Below are positions 1 through 8,417 of a DNA stretch of 64,000 nt, piece by piece; position 1 is the stretch's first letter; each line of letters begins with the position of its first letter. The position numbers and the translations under genes were made by a program. Origin of the DNA: Cupidesulfovibrio sp000226255 (GTDB lineage: Bacteria; Desulfobacterota; Desulfovibrionia; Desulfovibrionales; Desulfovibrionaceae); contig NZ_AP036014.1 of NCBI RefSeq assembly GCF_003402415.2, forward strand, positions 3,162,001 to 3,226,000. The letters run 5' to 3'. The notes under the pieces were generated by a model. The model saw only the letters and a list, made by a program, of their open reading frames with translations, was not told where the DNA came from and searched no databases.

Positions 1-1
1 C

Positions 2-127
2 TACCTGATGGAGCGCATCGTGGCCCATCGCGGTTCGTGGGAAAGCTTCCGTCTGCCGACGGAGGTGCTGGACTGCGGCTGCAACGCCATCATGAGGGAG
101 GAAACGCCGTGCGCATTGGCGTCGTAG
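2..127 (+). CDS. C-terminal end of an unidentified gene, partial
   Basis: An open frame runs from the left edge to a TAG at 125-127 and gives about 41 residues ending in the motif LDCGCNAIM plus a short tail. It overlaps the GTG start of the next gene by 19 bases, so it is probably translationally coupled and belongs to the same GAK operon. The fragment is too short for me to assign a family. The rest of the gene lies outside the window. Confidence 0.55.
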   Translation, partial: YLMERIVAHRGSWESFRLPTEVLDCGCNAIMREETPCALAS

Positions 128-1026
128 GAACCAAAGGCGGCTGGTCGTCGGAACTGCTGGCCGACACCGTGGGCAGGGCCACCGGGCACCGCCTGCTCAT
201 CGAAATGGACAAGGTGCGGCTGGACCTGCCGTCGGGCCGCTGCATGTACGAAGGCACCGACCTGTCCACGCTGGACGCGCTGATCATCAAGAAGATCGGC
301 GCGTGGTACTCGCCCGACCTGCTGGACCGCCTGGAAATGCTGCGCCTGCTCAACGAGCGGGGCTTGCCCATGTTCTCCAGCCCGCTGCGGGTGCTGCGGG
401 TGCTGGACCGGTTGAGCTGCACCATCACCCTGCAGTCCGGCGACATCCCCATGCCGCCCACCACCATCACCGAAGACGTGGACCACGCGGTTGCGGCCGT
501 GCGCGACTATGGCCGCGCGGTGTTCAAGCCGCTGTACTCCACCAAGGCGCGGGGCATGACCATCATGCAAGACGGCCCCGACCTGCGAGACAGGGTGGCG
601 GCCTACAAGGCGGACAACTCCATCCTGTACATCCAGAAGACCATAGAGCTGGAAGGCGGCAAGGATCTTGGCGTGGTGTTCCTGGGGGGAAAGTACCTGA
701 CCACCTATGCCCGCTGCCGCACCAACGGCAGCTGGAACACCACCACGGTCAACGGCGGCAAGTATGCCCCGTTCGAGCCCCCGGCCGAAGTCATCGCCAT
801 GGCCGAAAAGGCCCAGGCGCTGTTCGGGCTGGACTTCACCTGCGTGGACGTGGCCCTGACCGATGCCGGCCCGTTCGTCTTCGAGGTGTCGGCCTTCGGC
901 GGGTTCCGCGGCATTCTGGAAACCAGCGGGCTCGACGCCGCGCAACTGCTGCTGGACCATGTGCAGGACTGCCTGGGAACGGGCGGCTGCGGCACCGCCC
1001 CCACCATCATGGAGCCCGCCGCATGA
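109..1026 (+). CDS. GAK-system ATP-grasp enzyme
   Basis: A 305-residue RimK/glutathione-synthetase-like ATP-grasp protein. Its sequence begins VRIGVVGTKGGWSSE, has the central FKPLYSTKARGM nucleotide-binding stretch (about residues 142-153), and ends with a metal-binding-like segment FVFEVSAFGGFRG. The GTG at 109 is chosen because GAGGGAGG lies 5-8 bases upstream; the open frame could extend further upstream but without a ribosome site. The next gene, an HprK-like kinase, overlaps by ATGA. Together with the following CofD-like and amphi-Trp genes this matches the protein set defined in TIGRFAMs as the GAK system (grasp, amphi-Trp, kinase). ATP-grasp enzymes usually join a carboxylate to an amine or thiol; the substrate here is unknown. 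Confidence 0.85.
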   Translation: MRIGVVGTKGGWSSELLADTVGRATGHRLLIEMDKVRLDLPSGRCMYEGTDLSTLDALIIKKIGAWYSPDLLDRLEMLRLLNERGLPMFSSPLRVLRVLDRLSCTITLQSGDIPMPPTTITEDVDHAVAAVRDYGRAVFKPLYSTKARGMTIMQDGPDLRDRVAAYKADNSILYIQKTIELEGGKDLGVVFLGGKYLTTYARCRTNGSWNTTTVNGGKYAPFEPPAEVIAMAEKAQALFGLDFTCVDVALTDAGPFVFEVSAFGGFRGILETSGLDAAQLLLDHVQDCLGTGGCGTAPTIMEPAA

Positions 1027-2165
1027 ACGCCACCCCAGCCCGTTCCCTTGCCCAGCACCTTACCCGCGCCACCCTGGCCGCCGACGTGCGCGGCTGGTAC
1101 CCCGCCAGCCACGAACTGGCCCTGCGCATCAACGATGTGTACGTGCGCGTGGCCACCAACGCGCCGGAGCTGCACCACAAGCTGACCCGCTACTTCGGCG
1201 AGTTCCTGGTCGAAGACGTGCTGTCGCTCGGCGTGCCCGCCGGGGCGGAGGTCATCCGGGTCACCGCGCACGAGGCCCCGCGCCGCGACTGGGGGCTGCC
1301 CTTCACGGCAAAGCAGCCCGACGCGGGCAAACGCAAGATCAAGGAAGAATACCTGGACCTGCCCGACGGGCGCATGGTGCACAAGCGGCTGACGGGCATG
1401 CTCTTCGCCTTCGGCCACGGCGACAACATGGCCGTGGGCCCGTGCACCGCCAACGACAACCAGGTGGTCAACTTCATCAACAACCGCTACCTGGAACTGA
1501 TGCTGAACCGGGGCTGTCTGCTGGGCCACGCCGCCGCCGTGGCCCACGCCGGGCGCGGTCTTGCCGTGGCGGGCTTTTCCGGCATGGGCAAGTCCACCCT
1601 CTCCTTGCGGCTCATGAGCCGGGGGGCCACCTTCGTCAGCAACGACCGTGTGCTGGTTGAACGCAGCGGCGACAGCGCCGCCCCGCGCTGCCTGGGCATA
1701 CCCAAGCAGCCGCGCATCAACCCCGGCACCATCCTGGCCAACCCCGACCTGGCCCCGGTGCTGACCGAAGAGGAACGCATCACCCTTTCCGCCCTGCCCC
1801 CCGACGACCTGTGGCACCTGGAGCGCAAGTACGACGCCATCATCGCCGACTGCTTCGGGCCGGGTCGCTTCGTGCCGCAGGCCCCGCTGGACGCGCTGGT
1901 GATCCTGAACTGGCGGCGCAACACCGGCGAACCGCTGCGGGTGCGCATGGACAGCGCCGAGAACCGCCCCGATCTGCTGCCCGCGTTCATGAAATCCACC
2001 GGGGTGTTCTACCTGCCCGGCCCCGGCGGCTGGGACGAGGACCCCGGCCACGCGGAGTACGCGCGCGGGCTGGCCGGAGTGCCGGTCATCGAGCTGTCCG
2101 GCGGGGTGGACTTTGACGCGGCGGCGGATGCGTGCATGCACTTTCTGGCCACCGGAACCGTGTAG
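1023..2165 (+). CDS. HprK-related kinase B (GAK system)
   Basis: A 380-residue protein with a P-loop GFSGMGKST near residue 184, preceded by GHAAAVAH and followed by FVSNDRVLV. This arrangement is typical of HPr kinase/phosphorylase-like kinases. About 180 residues precede the kinase fold and contain conserved-looking NFINNRYLE and FAFGHGDN stretches. The ATG overlaps the stop of the ATP-grasp gene (ATGA), indicating coupling. No HPr or PTS gene is nearby, so the target is probably not HPr; it may be another member of the GAK set. The family name is established knowledge; the phosphorylation target is unknown. Confidence 0.85.
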   Translation: MNATPARSLAQHLTRATLAADVRGWYPASHELALRINDVYVRVATNAPELHHKLTRYFGEFLVEDVLSLGVPAGAEVIRVTAHEAPRRDWGLPFTAKQPDAGKRKIKEEYLDLPDGRMVHKRLTGMLFAFGHGDNMAVGPCTANDNQVVNFINNRYLELMLNRGCLLGHAAAVAHAGRGLAVAGFSGMGKSTLSLRLMSRGATFVSNDRVLVERSGDSAAPRCLGIPKQPRINPGTILANPDLAPVLTEEERITLSALPPDDLWHLERKYDAIIADCFGPGRFVPQAPLDALVILNWRRNTGEPLRVRMDSAENRPDLLPAFMKSTGVFYLPGPGGWDEDPGHAEYARGLAGVPVIELSGGVDFDAAADACMHFLATGTV

Positions 2166-2178
2166 AGGTTTGCGCCGC

Positions 2179-3396
2179 ATGGCCCGGCTGCTGCTGACCC
2201 GGCAGGTCACCCTGCCCGACCCGGTGAAGGTGGAACGCTTCACCCGCGCGCCCGACCTTGGGCCGCGCATCCTGTTCTTCAGCGGGGGCACGGCCCTGCG
2301 CGACGCCTCCACCGACCTTGCGCGGTACACGCACAACTCGGTGCACCTGATCACCCCGTTCGACTCGGGCGGCAGCTCCGCCCGGCTGCGCCAGGCCTTC
2401 GGCATGCCCGCCGTGGGGGACCTGCGCAACCGGCTGATGGCCCTGGCCGACCGCAGCCTGCACGGCAACCCGGCGGTGTTCCGGCTGTTCGCCTTCCGCC
2501 TGCCCGCGGAGGGCGACCGCGGCGAGCTGGCCGACACCCTTGTCGCGCTGGCCCAGGGCAGGCACCCCCTTGTACGCGCCATACCCGACCCGTTGCGCAA
2601 GATCGTGCGTTCGCACATCGGCACGTTCATCGAGCATGCCGGGCTGGACAAGGACGGCGGCTTCGACCCGCGCGGGGCAAGCCTTGGCAACATCGTGCTG
2701 GCCTCCGGCTATCTGCAGAACCGCCGCCACCTGGACCCGGTGATCTTCATCTTCTCCAAGCTGGTGCAGGTGCGCGGGGTGGTGCGGCCCATCGCCAACG
2801 CCGACCTGCACCTGGCCGTGAAACTGGCCGACGGCCGGGTCATCGGCGGGCAGCACCGCTTTACCGGCAAGAACGGCACGCCGCCGCTCACCGCGCGCAT
2901 TGACGACATATGGCTGTGCAAGTCGCCCGACGACACCGCCCCGGCCGACCTGCGGCTGCGGGCCAAGGTGCGCGAGATCATCGCCACGGCCGAGCTGGTG
3001 TGCTATCCTGTGGGCAGCTTCTATTCCAGCGTCATCGCCAACCTGCTGCCCTCGGGCGTGGGCGCGGCCCTGGCCGCCACCCGCTGCCCCAAGGTCTTCG
3101 TGCCCAACACCGGCAACGACCCGGAACTGCTGGGCCACACCCTGGAATTGCAGGTGGAGCGGCTGCTGCGCCATCTGCGCGGCGACGCGCCCGACGCCAT
3201 CGCCCCGCGCGACGTGCTGGACTTCGTGCTGGTGGACACCAAGGGCGGCCGCTACCCCGGCGGCATTCCCAGGGCCATGTTGCAGCGTCTTGCAGAGCTG
3301 GGCATCCGCGTGCTGGACTGCCCGCTGGTGAGCCGCCAGTCGGCCCCGTACATCGACGAACGCCTGCTCAACCCGGTGCTGCTCTCGCTGTGCTGA
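2179..3396 (+). CDS. CofD-related protein of GAK system
   Basis: A 405-residue member of the CofD/YvcK fold (2-phospho-L-lactate transferase-like). The glycine-rich start of the fold is visible as FFSGGTALRDAS, followed by HLITPFDSGGSSARLRQAF, and later VCYPVGSFYSSVIANLLPSGV and VFVPNTGND, all typical of this superfamily. The ATG at 2179 is chosen because AGAGG lies 10 bases upstream, just after the kinase stop; an in-frame TTG at 2170 is less likely. CofD proteins transfer a phospho-lactyl group to deazaflavin, but YvcK-like homologues bind UDP-sugars, so the reaction cannot be inferred. It is third in the GAK operon. Confidence 0.85.
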   Translation: MARLLLTRQVTLPDPVKVERFTRAPDLGPRILFFSGGTALRDASTDLARYTHNSVHLITPFDSGGSSARLRQAFGMPAVGDLRNRLMALADRSLHGNPAVFRLFAFRLPAEGDRGELADTLVALAQGRHPLVRAIPDPLRKIVRSHIGTFIEHAGLDKDGGFDPRGASLGNIVLASGYLQNRRHLDPVIFIFSKLVQVRGVVRPIANADLHLAVKLADGRVIGGQHRFTGKNGTPPLTARIDDIWLCKSPDDTAPADLRLRAKVREIIATAELVCYPVGSFYSSVIANLLPSGVGAALAATRCPKVFVPNTGNDPELLGHTLELQVERLLRHLRGDAPDAIAPRDVLDFVLVDTKGGRYPGGIPRAMLQRLAELGIRVLDCPLVSRQSAPYIDERLLNPVLLSLC

Positions 3397-3472
3397 CGGA
3401 CCCGTGCGGGCAACGCCCGCCACGGGAAGGGCACACCGGCAACAACCGCTACCAACCGAATGGAGGTTTCCC

Positions 3473-3982
3473 ATGGACGGTGAAAAGCAGAAGGTGAGCA
3501 TTGAACAGCAGATGGCCTACACCGATGCGGTGGCCTATCTGGAAGCCCTGCTGAAGGGCTTCAAGGAAGGGCGCATCGTGGTGGAGCGCGGCGGCGAGGC
3601 CGTGGTGCTTACCCCGCCCCAGAGCGTGAACGTGGAAATCGAGGCGCGCCGCAAGGGCGACAAGCAGAAGTTCTCGCTGGAGCTGGAATGGAGCGCGGCC
3701 CCGGCCGTTGTCGAAGACCCGCTGACCATCTCCGCCGACCTGCCCAAGGCCGACGCCGCGAAGCCCTGCGACAAGGGCTGCCCAACCACCGCCCCGGCGG
3801 GAACAGCCAAGCCCGCCGACGCCAGGCCCGCCGCAACCCCGGCCAAGCCCGGCCCTTCGGCCCCCGCGTCCACGGTGAGCTACGGCAAGGCCGAGCCCGC
3901 CAAGCCCGCCGCAGCACCCGTCAAGCCGGATGCGGGCAAGCCCGAAGCCCCCAAGGACACGCCCAAGCCCGGCGGCAAGTAG
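3473..3982 (+). CDS. Amphi-Trp domain protein with Pro/Ala/Lys tail (GAK system)
   Basis: A 169-residue protein. The first 75 or so residues form an amphi-Trp domain: QMAYTDAVAYLEALLKGFKEG, a GGEAVVLTPPQSV beta segment and a terminal FSLELEW carrying the name-giving tryptophan. The remainder is a low-complexity tail rich in Pro, Ala and Lys with two cysteines (CDKGC). The ATG at 3473 follows GGAGG at 3462-3466. It is the last gene of the GAK operon and is followed by a hairpin terminator. Amphi-Trp domains are small and of unknown function; here it could be the substrate or carrier of the kinase, ATP-grasp and CofD-like enzymes (inference). Confidence 0.8.
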   Translation: MDGEKQKVSIEQQMAYTDAVAYLEALLKGFKEGRIVVERGGEAVVLTPPQSVNVEIEARRKGDKQKFSLELEWSAAPAVVEDPLTISADLPKADAAKPCDKGCPTTAPAGTAKPADARPAATPAKPGPSAPASTVSYGKAEPAKPAAAPVKPDAGKPEAPKDTPKPGGK

Positions 3983-4011
3983 CCCGAGCCAAGCAGAAGA
4001 GACAAAAGAAA

Positions 4012-4046
4012 ACCGCCCGCCGGAGCATTCCGACGGGCGGTCTTTT
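4012..4046 (+). terminator. Rho-independent terminator of GAK operon, probably bidirectional
   Basis: An inverted repeat of about 8 bp (ACCGCCCG with CGGGCGGT) is followed by TCTTTT on the plus strand and preceded by AAAA, so it could also stop the converging chemoreceptor transcript. Confidence 0.75.
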
Positions 4047-4070
4047 CATCTCGTGCCCGACAGGCCCAGA

Positions 4071-4170
4071 TTTTGGCCTGCGGCCCCTCAAGGACTGTTT
4101 CCCAATGTCCAGCCCGCCTGGCGGCGCATGTCCGCTTCGCGCCCTTTGGGTCGGAAGCCCGCAGGCAAAA
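4071..4170 (-). repeat. Long imperfect hairpin 3' of the chemoreceptor gene
   Basis: TTTTGGCCTGCGG at 4071-4083 pairs with CCGCAGGCAAAA at 4159-4170 with one bulged base, enclosing a GC-rich inner segment with a CCGCC/GGCGG hairpin. It ends 14 bases beyond the stop of the minus-strand chemoreceptor. The right arm (CTTTTGCC on the minus strand) resembles the starts of the four rod elements in the nif region, although the core differs. Confidence 0.45.
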
Positions 4171-4183
4171 GGACGGCTTGCGC

Positions 4184-5767
4184 CTACGCGGTCATGTTGT
4201 GAATGATCCCCCGCAACTGCCCGGCCATGTCGGCCAGCGCGCTCACCGCCCGCCCGGCCTGTTCCACCTCGGACGTGACCTTGGACGAGATGTCGCGCAC
4301 CTCGGCCACGGAACTGCTGATGTGCTCGCTGGTGGAAGACTGCTGCTCCGCCGCCGTGGCGATGGCGTGCACCTGATCGTTGGTGGCCACCACCAGGGTG
4401 ACGATTTCGGACAGGGCCGCGCCCGATTCGGCGGACAGCCCGCGCGAGCGTTCCACGGCGTGCACCGCCGCCTCCATGCCCGTCACCGAATCGCGGGTGC
4501 CTTCCTGGATGGCCCGGATGGCCTCGCCCACCTCGCGGGTGGCGTTCATGGTCTTTTCGGCCAGCTTGCGCACCTCGTCGGCCACCACGGCGAAGCCGCG
4601 CCCGGCGTCACCGGCGCGGGCCGCCTCGATGGCCGCGTTAAGCGCCAGCAGGTTGGTCTGGTCGGCAATGTCGCTGATGACCTCCATGACCCGGCCAATG
4701 CCCTCGGCCCGGGTGCCCAGCGCGCCAAGGTCGGCTTTCAGCCGCGCGGCCATGGAACTCACCTCGTCGATGGCGGCCATGGCCTTCTCCACCACGCCCG
4801 CCCCGGCTTCGGCCTTGGCGCGGGCGTCGGTGGCCTGGCGCGCGGCGTCCGAGGCGCTGCGGGCAACCGCCAGCACGGCGCTGTTCATCTCGTCCATGGC
4901 GGCGGCCGTCTCGCCGATGCGGCTGGACTGACGGTCGGTCAGGTTCCCGGCGTTGCGCATCTGCCCGGCCAGGGTGGCCGAGGTGCGGGCCACCTCTCCG
5001 GAAATTTCCTCCGACTGGCGGGCCGCTTCGGCGATGCGCTTGTTGGTGGCCTCCAGTTCGGCCTCGCGGGCGCGCAGGTCGGTAAGATCCTGGTAGATGC
5101 ACAGCGCGCCCATCAGCTTGCCCTCTATGTCGTACAGGGGCGAGGCGTTGATGAAGATGCGCCGCTTGCCGCCCTTGCGGCCCATCAGGTCCACCTCGCG
5201 CCGGGCGATGGTGCCGTTCTCGATGCAGTCGCGCAGCACCGTGCGCCGCGTGGCGTCGCCGTAGAAGAACTGGGCCACGTTCTGGCCGTAGAAGCTTTCC
5301 GGCTTGCCGTCGTGTTCCAGGATGTGCAGCAGGTTGGCGTTGGTGTAGGTGAGCACCTCCTTGGGGTCCACCACCACGAAGGGAGTGTCGATGCCCTTCA
5401 GCACGCCCTGCGCAAAGGATAGGTTTCTGCGCAACTGGCCGATAAGCCCATCAAGGGCGATGCGCATCTCGACCAGTTCGTCGCCGCCGTCACAGGTGAA
5501 ACAGATGGAATGATCCCCGGCCTTCAGGCGGTCGAGCCGCCAGGTTATTTCGGCAAGGGGTTTCACCACCTTGGCATTGAGCAGCAGGGCGAGGGCAATG
5601 GCCAGCGCCACCGCGCACCCCACGGTGATGCCCCCGGCCAGCCATATGGTGCCGGGGGTGATGGACCCCGCCCCGACGGAGCCAAGCCAGGCGAAACCGC
5701 CCAGACAGACCAGGGGAACGAGCGAGAGAAGGAAGATAAGTGTCCGGATGCGCAACCCTTGCATCAT
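4184..5767 (-). CDS. Methyl-accepting chemotaxis protein with PAS domain
   Basis: A 527-residue receptor. It has an N-terminal membrane segment (LIFLLSLVPLVCLGGFAWLG) and a second hydrophobic helix near residues 43-63 (TIWLAGGITVGCAVALAIALALLL), then a HAMP-like linker (NAKVVKPLAEITWRLDRL). A PAS domain follows around residues 110-240 (FVVVDPKEVLTYTNANLLHIL), then the signalling domain with the hairpin tip DQTNLLALNAAIEAARAG. The two membrane segments are close together, so there is almost no periplasmic domain and sensing is probably by the PAS domain. The start at 5767 has AAGGAG 8 bases upstream; an adjacent ATG at 5764 is possible. Signals to CheA/CheW; the ligand is unknown. Confidence 0.9.
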   Translation of the reverse strand: MMQGLRIRTLIFLLSLVPLVCLGGFAWLGSVGAGSITPGTIWLAGGITVGCAVALAIALALLLNAKVVKPLAEITWRLDRLKAGDHSICFTCDGGDELVEMRIALDGLIGQLRRNLSFAQGVLKGIDTPFVVVDPKEVLTYTNANLLHILEHDGKPESFYGQNVAQFFYGDATRRTVLRDCIENGTIARREVDLMGRKGGKRRIFINASPLYDIEGKLMGALCIYQDLTDLRAREAELEATNKRIAEAARQSEEISGEVARTSATLAGQMRNAGNLTDRQSSRIGETAAAMDEMNSAVLAVARSASDAARQATDARAKAEAGAGVVEKAMAAIDEVSSMAARLKADLGALGTRAEGIGRVMEVISDIADQTNLLALNAAIEAARAGDAGRGFAVVADEVRKLAEKTMNATREVGEAIRAIQEGTRDSVTGMEAAVHAVERSRGLSAESGAALSEIVTLVVATNDQVHAIATAAEQQSSTSEHISSSVAEVRDISSKVTSEVEQAGRAVSALADMAGQLRGIIHNMTA

Positions 5768-6091
5768 CGAGGCATCTCCTTTGTGACAAGGCACGGCAAA
5801 ATGGCGGTACAAGTCTGGCGGCGCCGCCCCGCGCCGGGAACATGTGCTGCGTGCGCCCGCAACGGATGCATTTGGCGGCATGCATCACGTTACTGCCTAT
5901 CGGCGCAACCGGGGCAAACGTTAGCCGAGCAACCGCATGCTTTCAAGAAATTCCCGGTATTCGTCCTCCGTCGCCGCGGCCTGCCGGATGCATGCCGCAG
6001 GCCCTTTCCTTCACGGCGCGACAACGGTATGTTCGCCACGCGACAACACACTCCTTTCCGGTGGGCTTTGCCCGCCGTTGTGTAACATCCC
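5768..6091. other. Intergenic region between divergent chemoreceptor and HD-GYP genes
   Basis: 324 bases without a supportable gene. It must carry the divergent promoters of the chemoreceptor (-) and the first HD-GYP gene (+), but I see no convincing -35/-10 pair or dyad. Confidence 0.5.
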
Positions 6092-7108
6092 ATGAAAGAA
6101 ACCATTCCCTCACATACTCCGGCGGGCGACCCGCGCTTCTTTCCGGTTTCGCCCCTGATGATCTTTCCCAAGGCCGTGGGGTCGTTCAGCGTGTATCTGC
6201 GGCAGGGCAACACCCTGGTGTTGTATGCCGCAGCGGGTGAAGCCTTCACCGAACGGCATCGCACCAACCTGTTCGAGAATGGCGTGCGCGAAGTGTACGT
6301 GCGCCTTGAACAGCGCGAGAACTACACCCGCTACGTGGAAGAGAACCTGGGCGCCATATTGCGGGACGAATCCATCCCCCTGCCGGAACGGGCGGGCACC
6401 TTCTACCGCGCGTCCACCGAAATACTGCGCGACGCCTTCGAGGCGCGCATGCCCGTGCCGCTGGACAGCGAAACCTTTCGGCGGCTGCAGCACTTCGTCA
6501 CCCAGTCCATCCGCTTTCTGACCAGCGCCGATTCGCTGAAGGCCCTCGGCGAATTCATCGCCCACGACTACAAGACCTACACCCACTCCCTCAACGTGTT
6601 CATCTACACCATGCCCCTGGCGCAGACGCTGGGGCTGGACGAGGCGGCGCTGATCCGCGTGGGCATAGGCACCCTGCTGCACGACGTGGGCATGACCCGC
6701 GTGCCCAGGCAGATCATCGAGCGCGCCGGGCGGCTGACCCCGGACGAGGACGCCGTGTACCGCACCCACCCCGCGCAGGGCGTGGCCACCATCGCCCACG
6801 TGCCCCTGACGCAAGAGGCCATCAACTGCATCCTGTTCCACCACGAGCGCATGGACGGTTCCGGCTACCCCACCGGACTTTCGGGCGACCAGATTCCGCC
6901 CGTGGTGCGCGCGCTGGCCGTGGCCGACACCTTCGACACGCTCACCTCCACGCGCAGCGGGCTGCCCTCGGCCACGTCCGCCTTCGAGGTGCTGAACCGC
7001 ATGCGCGCCGAAATGGCGTCTTCGCTGGACATGGAGATGTTCCGGCGCTTCGTGCTGGTGCTGTCCGGAGCCATGCTGGACGGCGGCTTCGGCGCGGAGA
7101 TGGACTGA
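6092..7108 (+). CDS. HD-GYP domain phosphodiesterase-like protein, first of tandem pair
   Basis: 338 residues. The C-terminal half is an HD-GYP domain with the metal-binding set intact: HDYKTYTHS, LLHDVG, a THPAQG histidine, then HHERMDGSGYP and VADTFDTLTS. The N-terminal 150 residues contain no receiver domain and resemble the N-terminal module of its neighbour at 7366 (SFSVYLRQGNTLVLYA). HD-GYP enzymes usually hydrolyse cyclic-di-GMP, so it should lower its level. No clear Shine-Dalgarno sequence precedes the ATG at 6092, so the start is the least certain part. It lies 257 bases upstream of a paralogue with the same architecture. Confidence 0.88.
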   Translation: MKETIPSHTPAGDPRFFPVSPLMIFPKAVGSFSVYLRQGNTLVLYAAAGEAFTERHRTNLFENGVREVYVRLEQRENYTRYVEENLGAILRDESIPLPERAGTFYRASTEILRDAFEARMPVPLDSETFRRLQHFVTQSIRFLTSADSLKALGEFIAHDYKTYTHSLNVFIYTMPLAQTLGLDEAALIRVGIGTLLHDVGMTRVPRQIIERAGRLTPDEDAVYRTHPAQGVATIAHVPLTQEAINCILFHHERMDGSGYPTGLSGDQIPPVVRALAVADTFDTLTSTRSGLPSATSAFEVLNRMRAEMASSLDMEMFRRFVLVLSGAMLDGGFGAEMD

Positions 7109-7270
7109 CCGGCGGGCGGGCAGGAGGAGCCGGGCCGGACGCTTCCGGCGCAAGCGTGCGCAGCCGCACGCCATGGCGCGCCAGCAACGCCCCAACGCCC
7201 CGCATCGGCGCTGCGACACCCCGTTCGCGCCACCATTGCCCCCTTGATTGAAGAGAAAGTCTAGAAAAAG

Positions 7271-7299
7271 TTGACAATGCTTGTGCTTTCCGTCATGCC
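7271..7299 (+). promoter_or_regulatory. Possible sigma-70 promoter of second HD-GYP gene
   Basis: A perfect TTGACA at 7271-7276, 95 bases before the ATG at 7366. The expected -10 position (CATGCC) matches poorly, so this is weak support for an independent promoter. Confidence 0.3.
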
Positions 7300-7365
7300 T
7301 TTGCGAGGGGAGAGGTGCGTCCTCAACGGCCCGGCACCACTGCAACATCCAGGAAATTCTTGGAA

Positions 7366-8349
7366 ATGACACAGGCATCGGCTGCGCAACAGGACCCCTC
7401 GGAATTCTTCGCGGTGCCCACCACGATGCTTCTGCCTGACATGTCGGGTTCTTTCGGCGTGTACATCAAGCAGGAGAAGGGGTTTGTCCTTTACGCCCAC
7501 GAAGGCGAGCAGTTCACGCCGCGCCATCGCCTGCAACTGCGCGCGCACGGGGTGGAGCACATCTACGTGCACAGGGCGCAGCACCCGCTGTACCGCGAGC
7601 ACCGCGAACTGTACCTTGGCACCATCCTTTCCGACGAAACCATTCCCCTGCCCGAGCGGGCGCGCCTGTTCTACGCCACCTCCACCGAAATCGTGCAGGA
7701 GGTGTTCGAGCGCAAGCTGCCCCGCAGCCTGAAACGCGCCACCTTCGACCGCATCCTGGCCCTGGTCACCGAAGGCATCAGCTTCCTGACGCTGGAGAAT
7801 TCGCTGAAGACCGTGGCATCACTGGTGGCGCACGACTACCACACCTATTCCCATTCGCTGCACGTCTTCGTGTATTCGCAGGCCATCCTGCAAAGCTACG
7901 GATTCGACGAGGAAAGCCTGGTGCAGTTCGGCCTTGGGGCCATGCTGCACGACATCGGCAAGACCTACGTGAACCCCGACATCCTGGCCAAGCCCGGCGC
8001 GCTCAGCCTTGAAGAACGCACCGAGGTCAACCGCCACCCGGTGTTCGGCGTGGGCGCGTGCACGCTGATGCCCCTGTCGCAAGACGCCATCAACTGCATC
8101 CTGTTCCACCACGAGAAACTGGACGGCTCCGGCTACCCCTGCGGGCTCACCGCTGGCGAAATCCCCCTGCCGGTGCGGGCCATCACCATCGCCGACATCT
8201 ACGACGCCCTCACCTCCAACCGCCCCTACGCCCCCGCCATGAACGCCTTCCAGGTGTTGCGCCTGATGATGAACGAGATGCGCGACCAGATCGACCTCGA
8301 CATCTTCAAGCGCTTCGTGATGATCCTTTCCGGGGCCAACGTGGTGTAG
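7366..8349 (+). CDS. HD-GYP domain phosphodiesterase-like protein, second of tandem pair
   Basis: 327 residues, clearly paralogous to the product at 6092-7108. The N-terminal module (SFGVYIKQEKGFVLYAHEG) is followed by an HD-GYP domain with HDYHTYSHS, LHDIGKTY, the NRHPVFG histidine, HHEKLDGSGYP and ADIYDALTSN. The ATG at 7366 has AGGAA 10 bases upstream; an in-frame GTG at 7315 is possible but its ribosome site would be too close. Probably a c-di-GMP phosphodiesterase. The tandem arrangement suggests local duplication with later divergence; the pair may sense different signals through the N-terminal module. Confidence 0.88.
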   Translation: MTQASAAQQDPSEFFAVPTTMLLPDMSGSFGVYIKQEKGFVLYAHEGEQFTPRHRLQLRAHGVEHIYVHRAQHPLYREHRELYLGTILSDETIPLPERARLFYATSTEIVQEVFERKLPRSLKRATFDRILALVTEGISFLTLENSLKTVASLVAHDYHTYSHSLHVFVYSQAILQSYGFDEESLVQFGLGAMLHDIGKTYVNPDILAKPGALSLEERTEVNRHPVFGVGACTLMPLSQDAINCILFHHEKLDGSGYPCGLTAGEIPLPVRAITIADIYDALTSNRPYAPAMNAFQVLRLMMNEMRDQIDLDIFKRFVMILSGANVV

Positions 8350-8383
8350 AAGCAAATCACCCAGCTTTCCATGTCCGGTAAAA

Positions 8384-8417
8384 TCATCCCCTCGCACAAG
8401 CTGCTAGAGGGGATTTC
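8384..8417. terminator. Shared terminator hairpin between convergent genes
   Basis: ATCCCCTC at 8386-8393 pairs with GAGGGGAT at 8407-8414, followed by TT on the plus strand. The stop codon of the minus-strand gene (8404-8406) lies in the loop, so the hairpin probably serves the converging HD-GYP transcript and possibly both. Confidence 0.55.
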
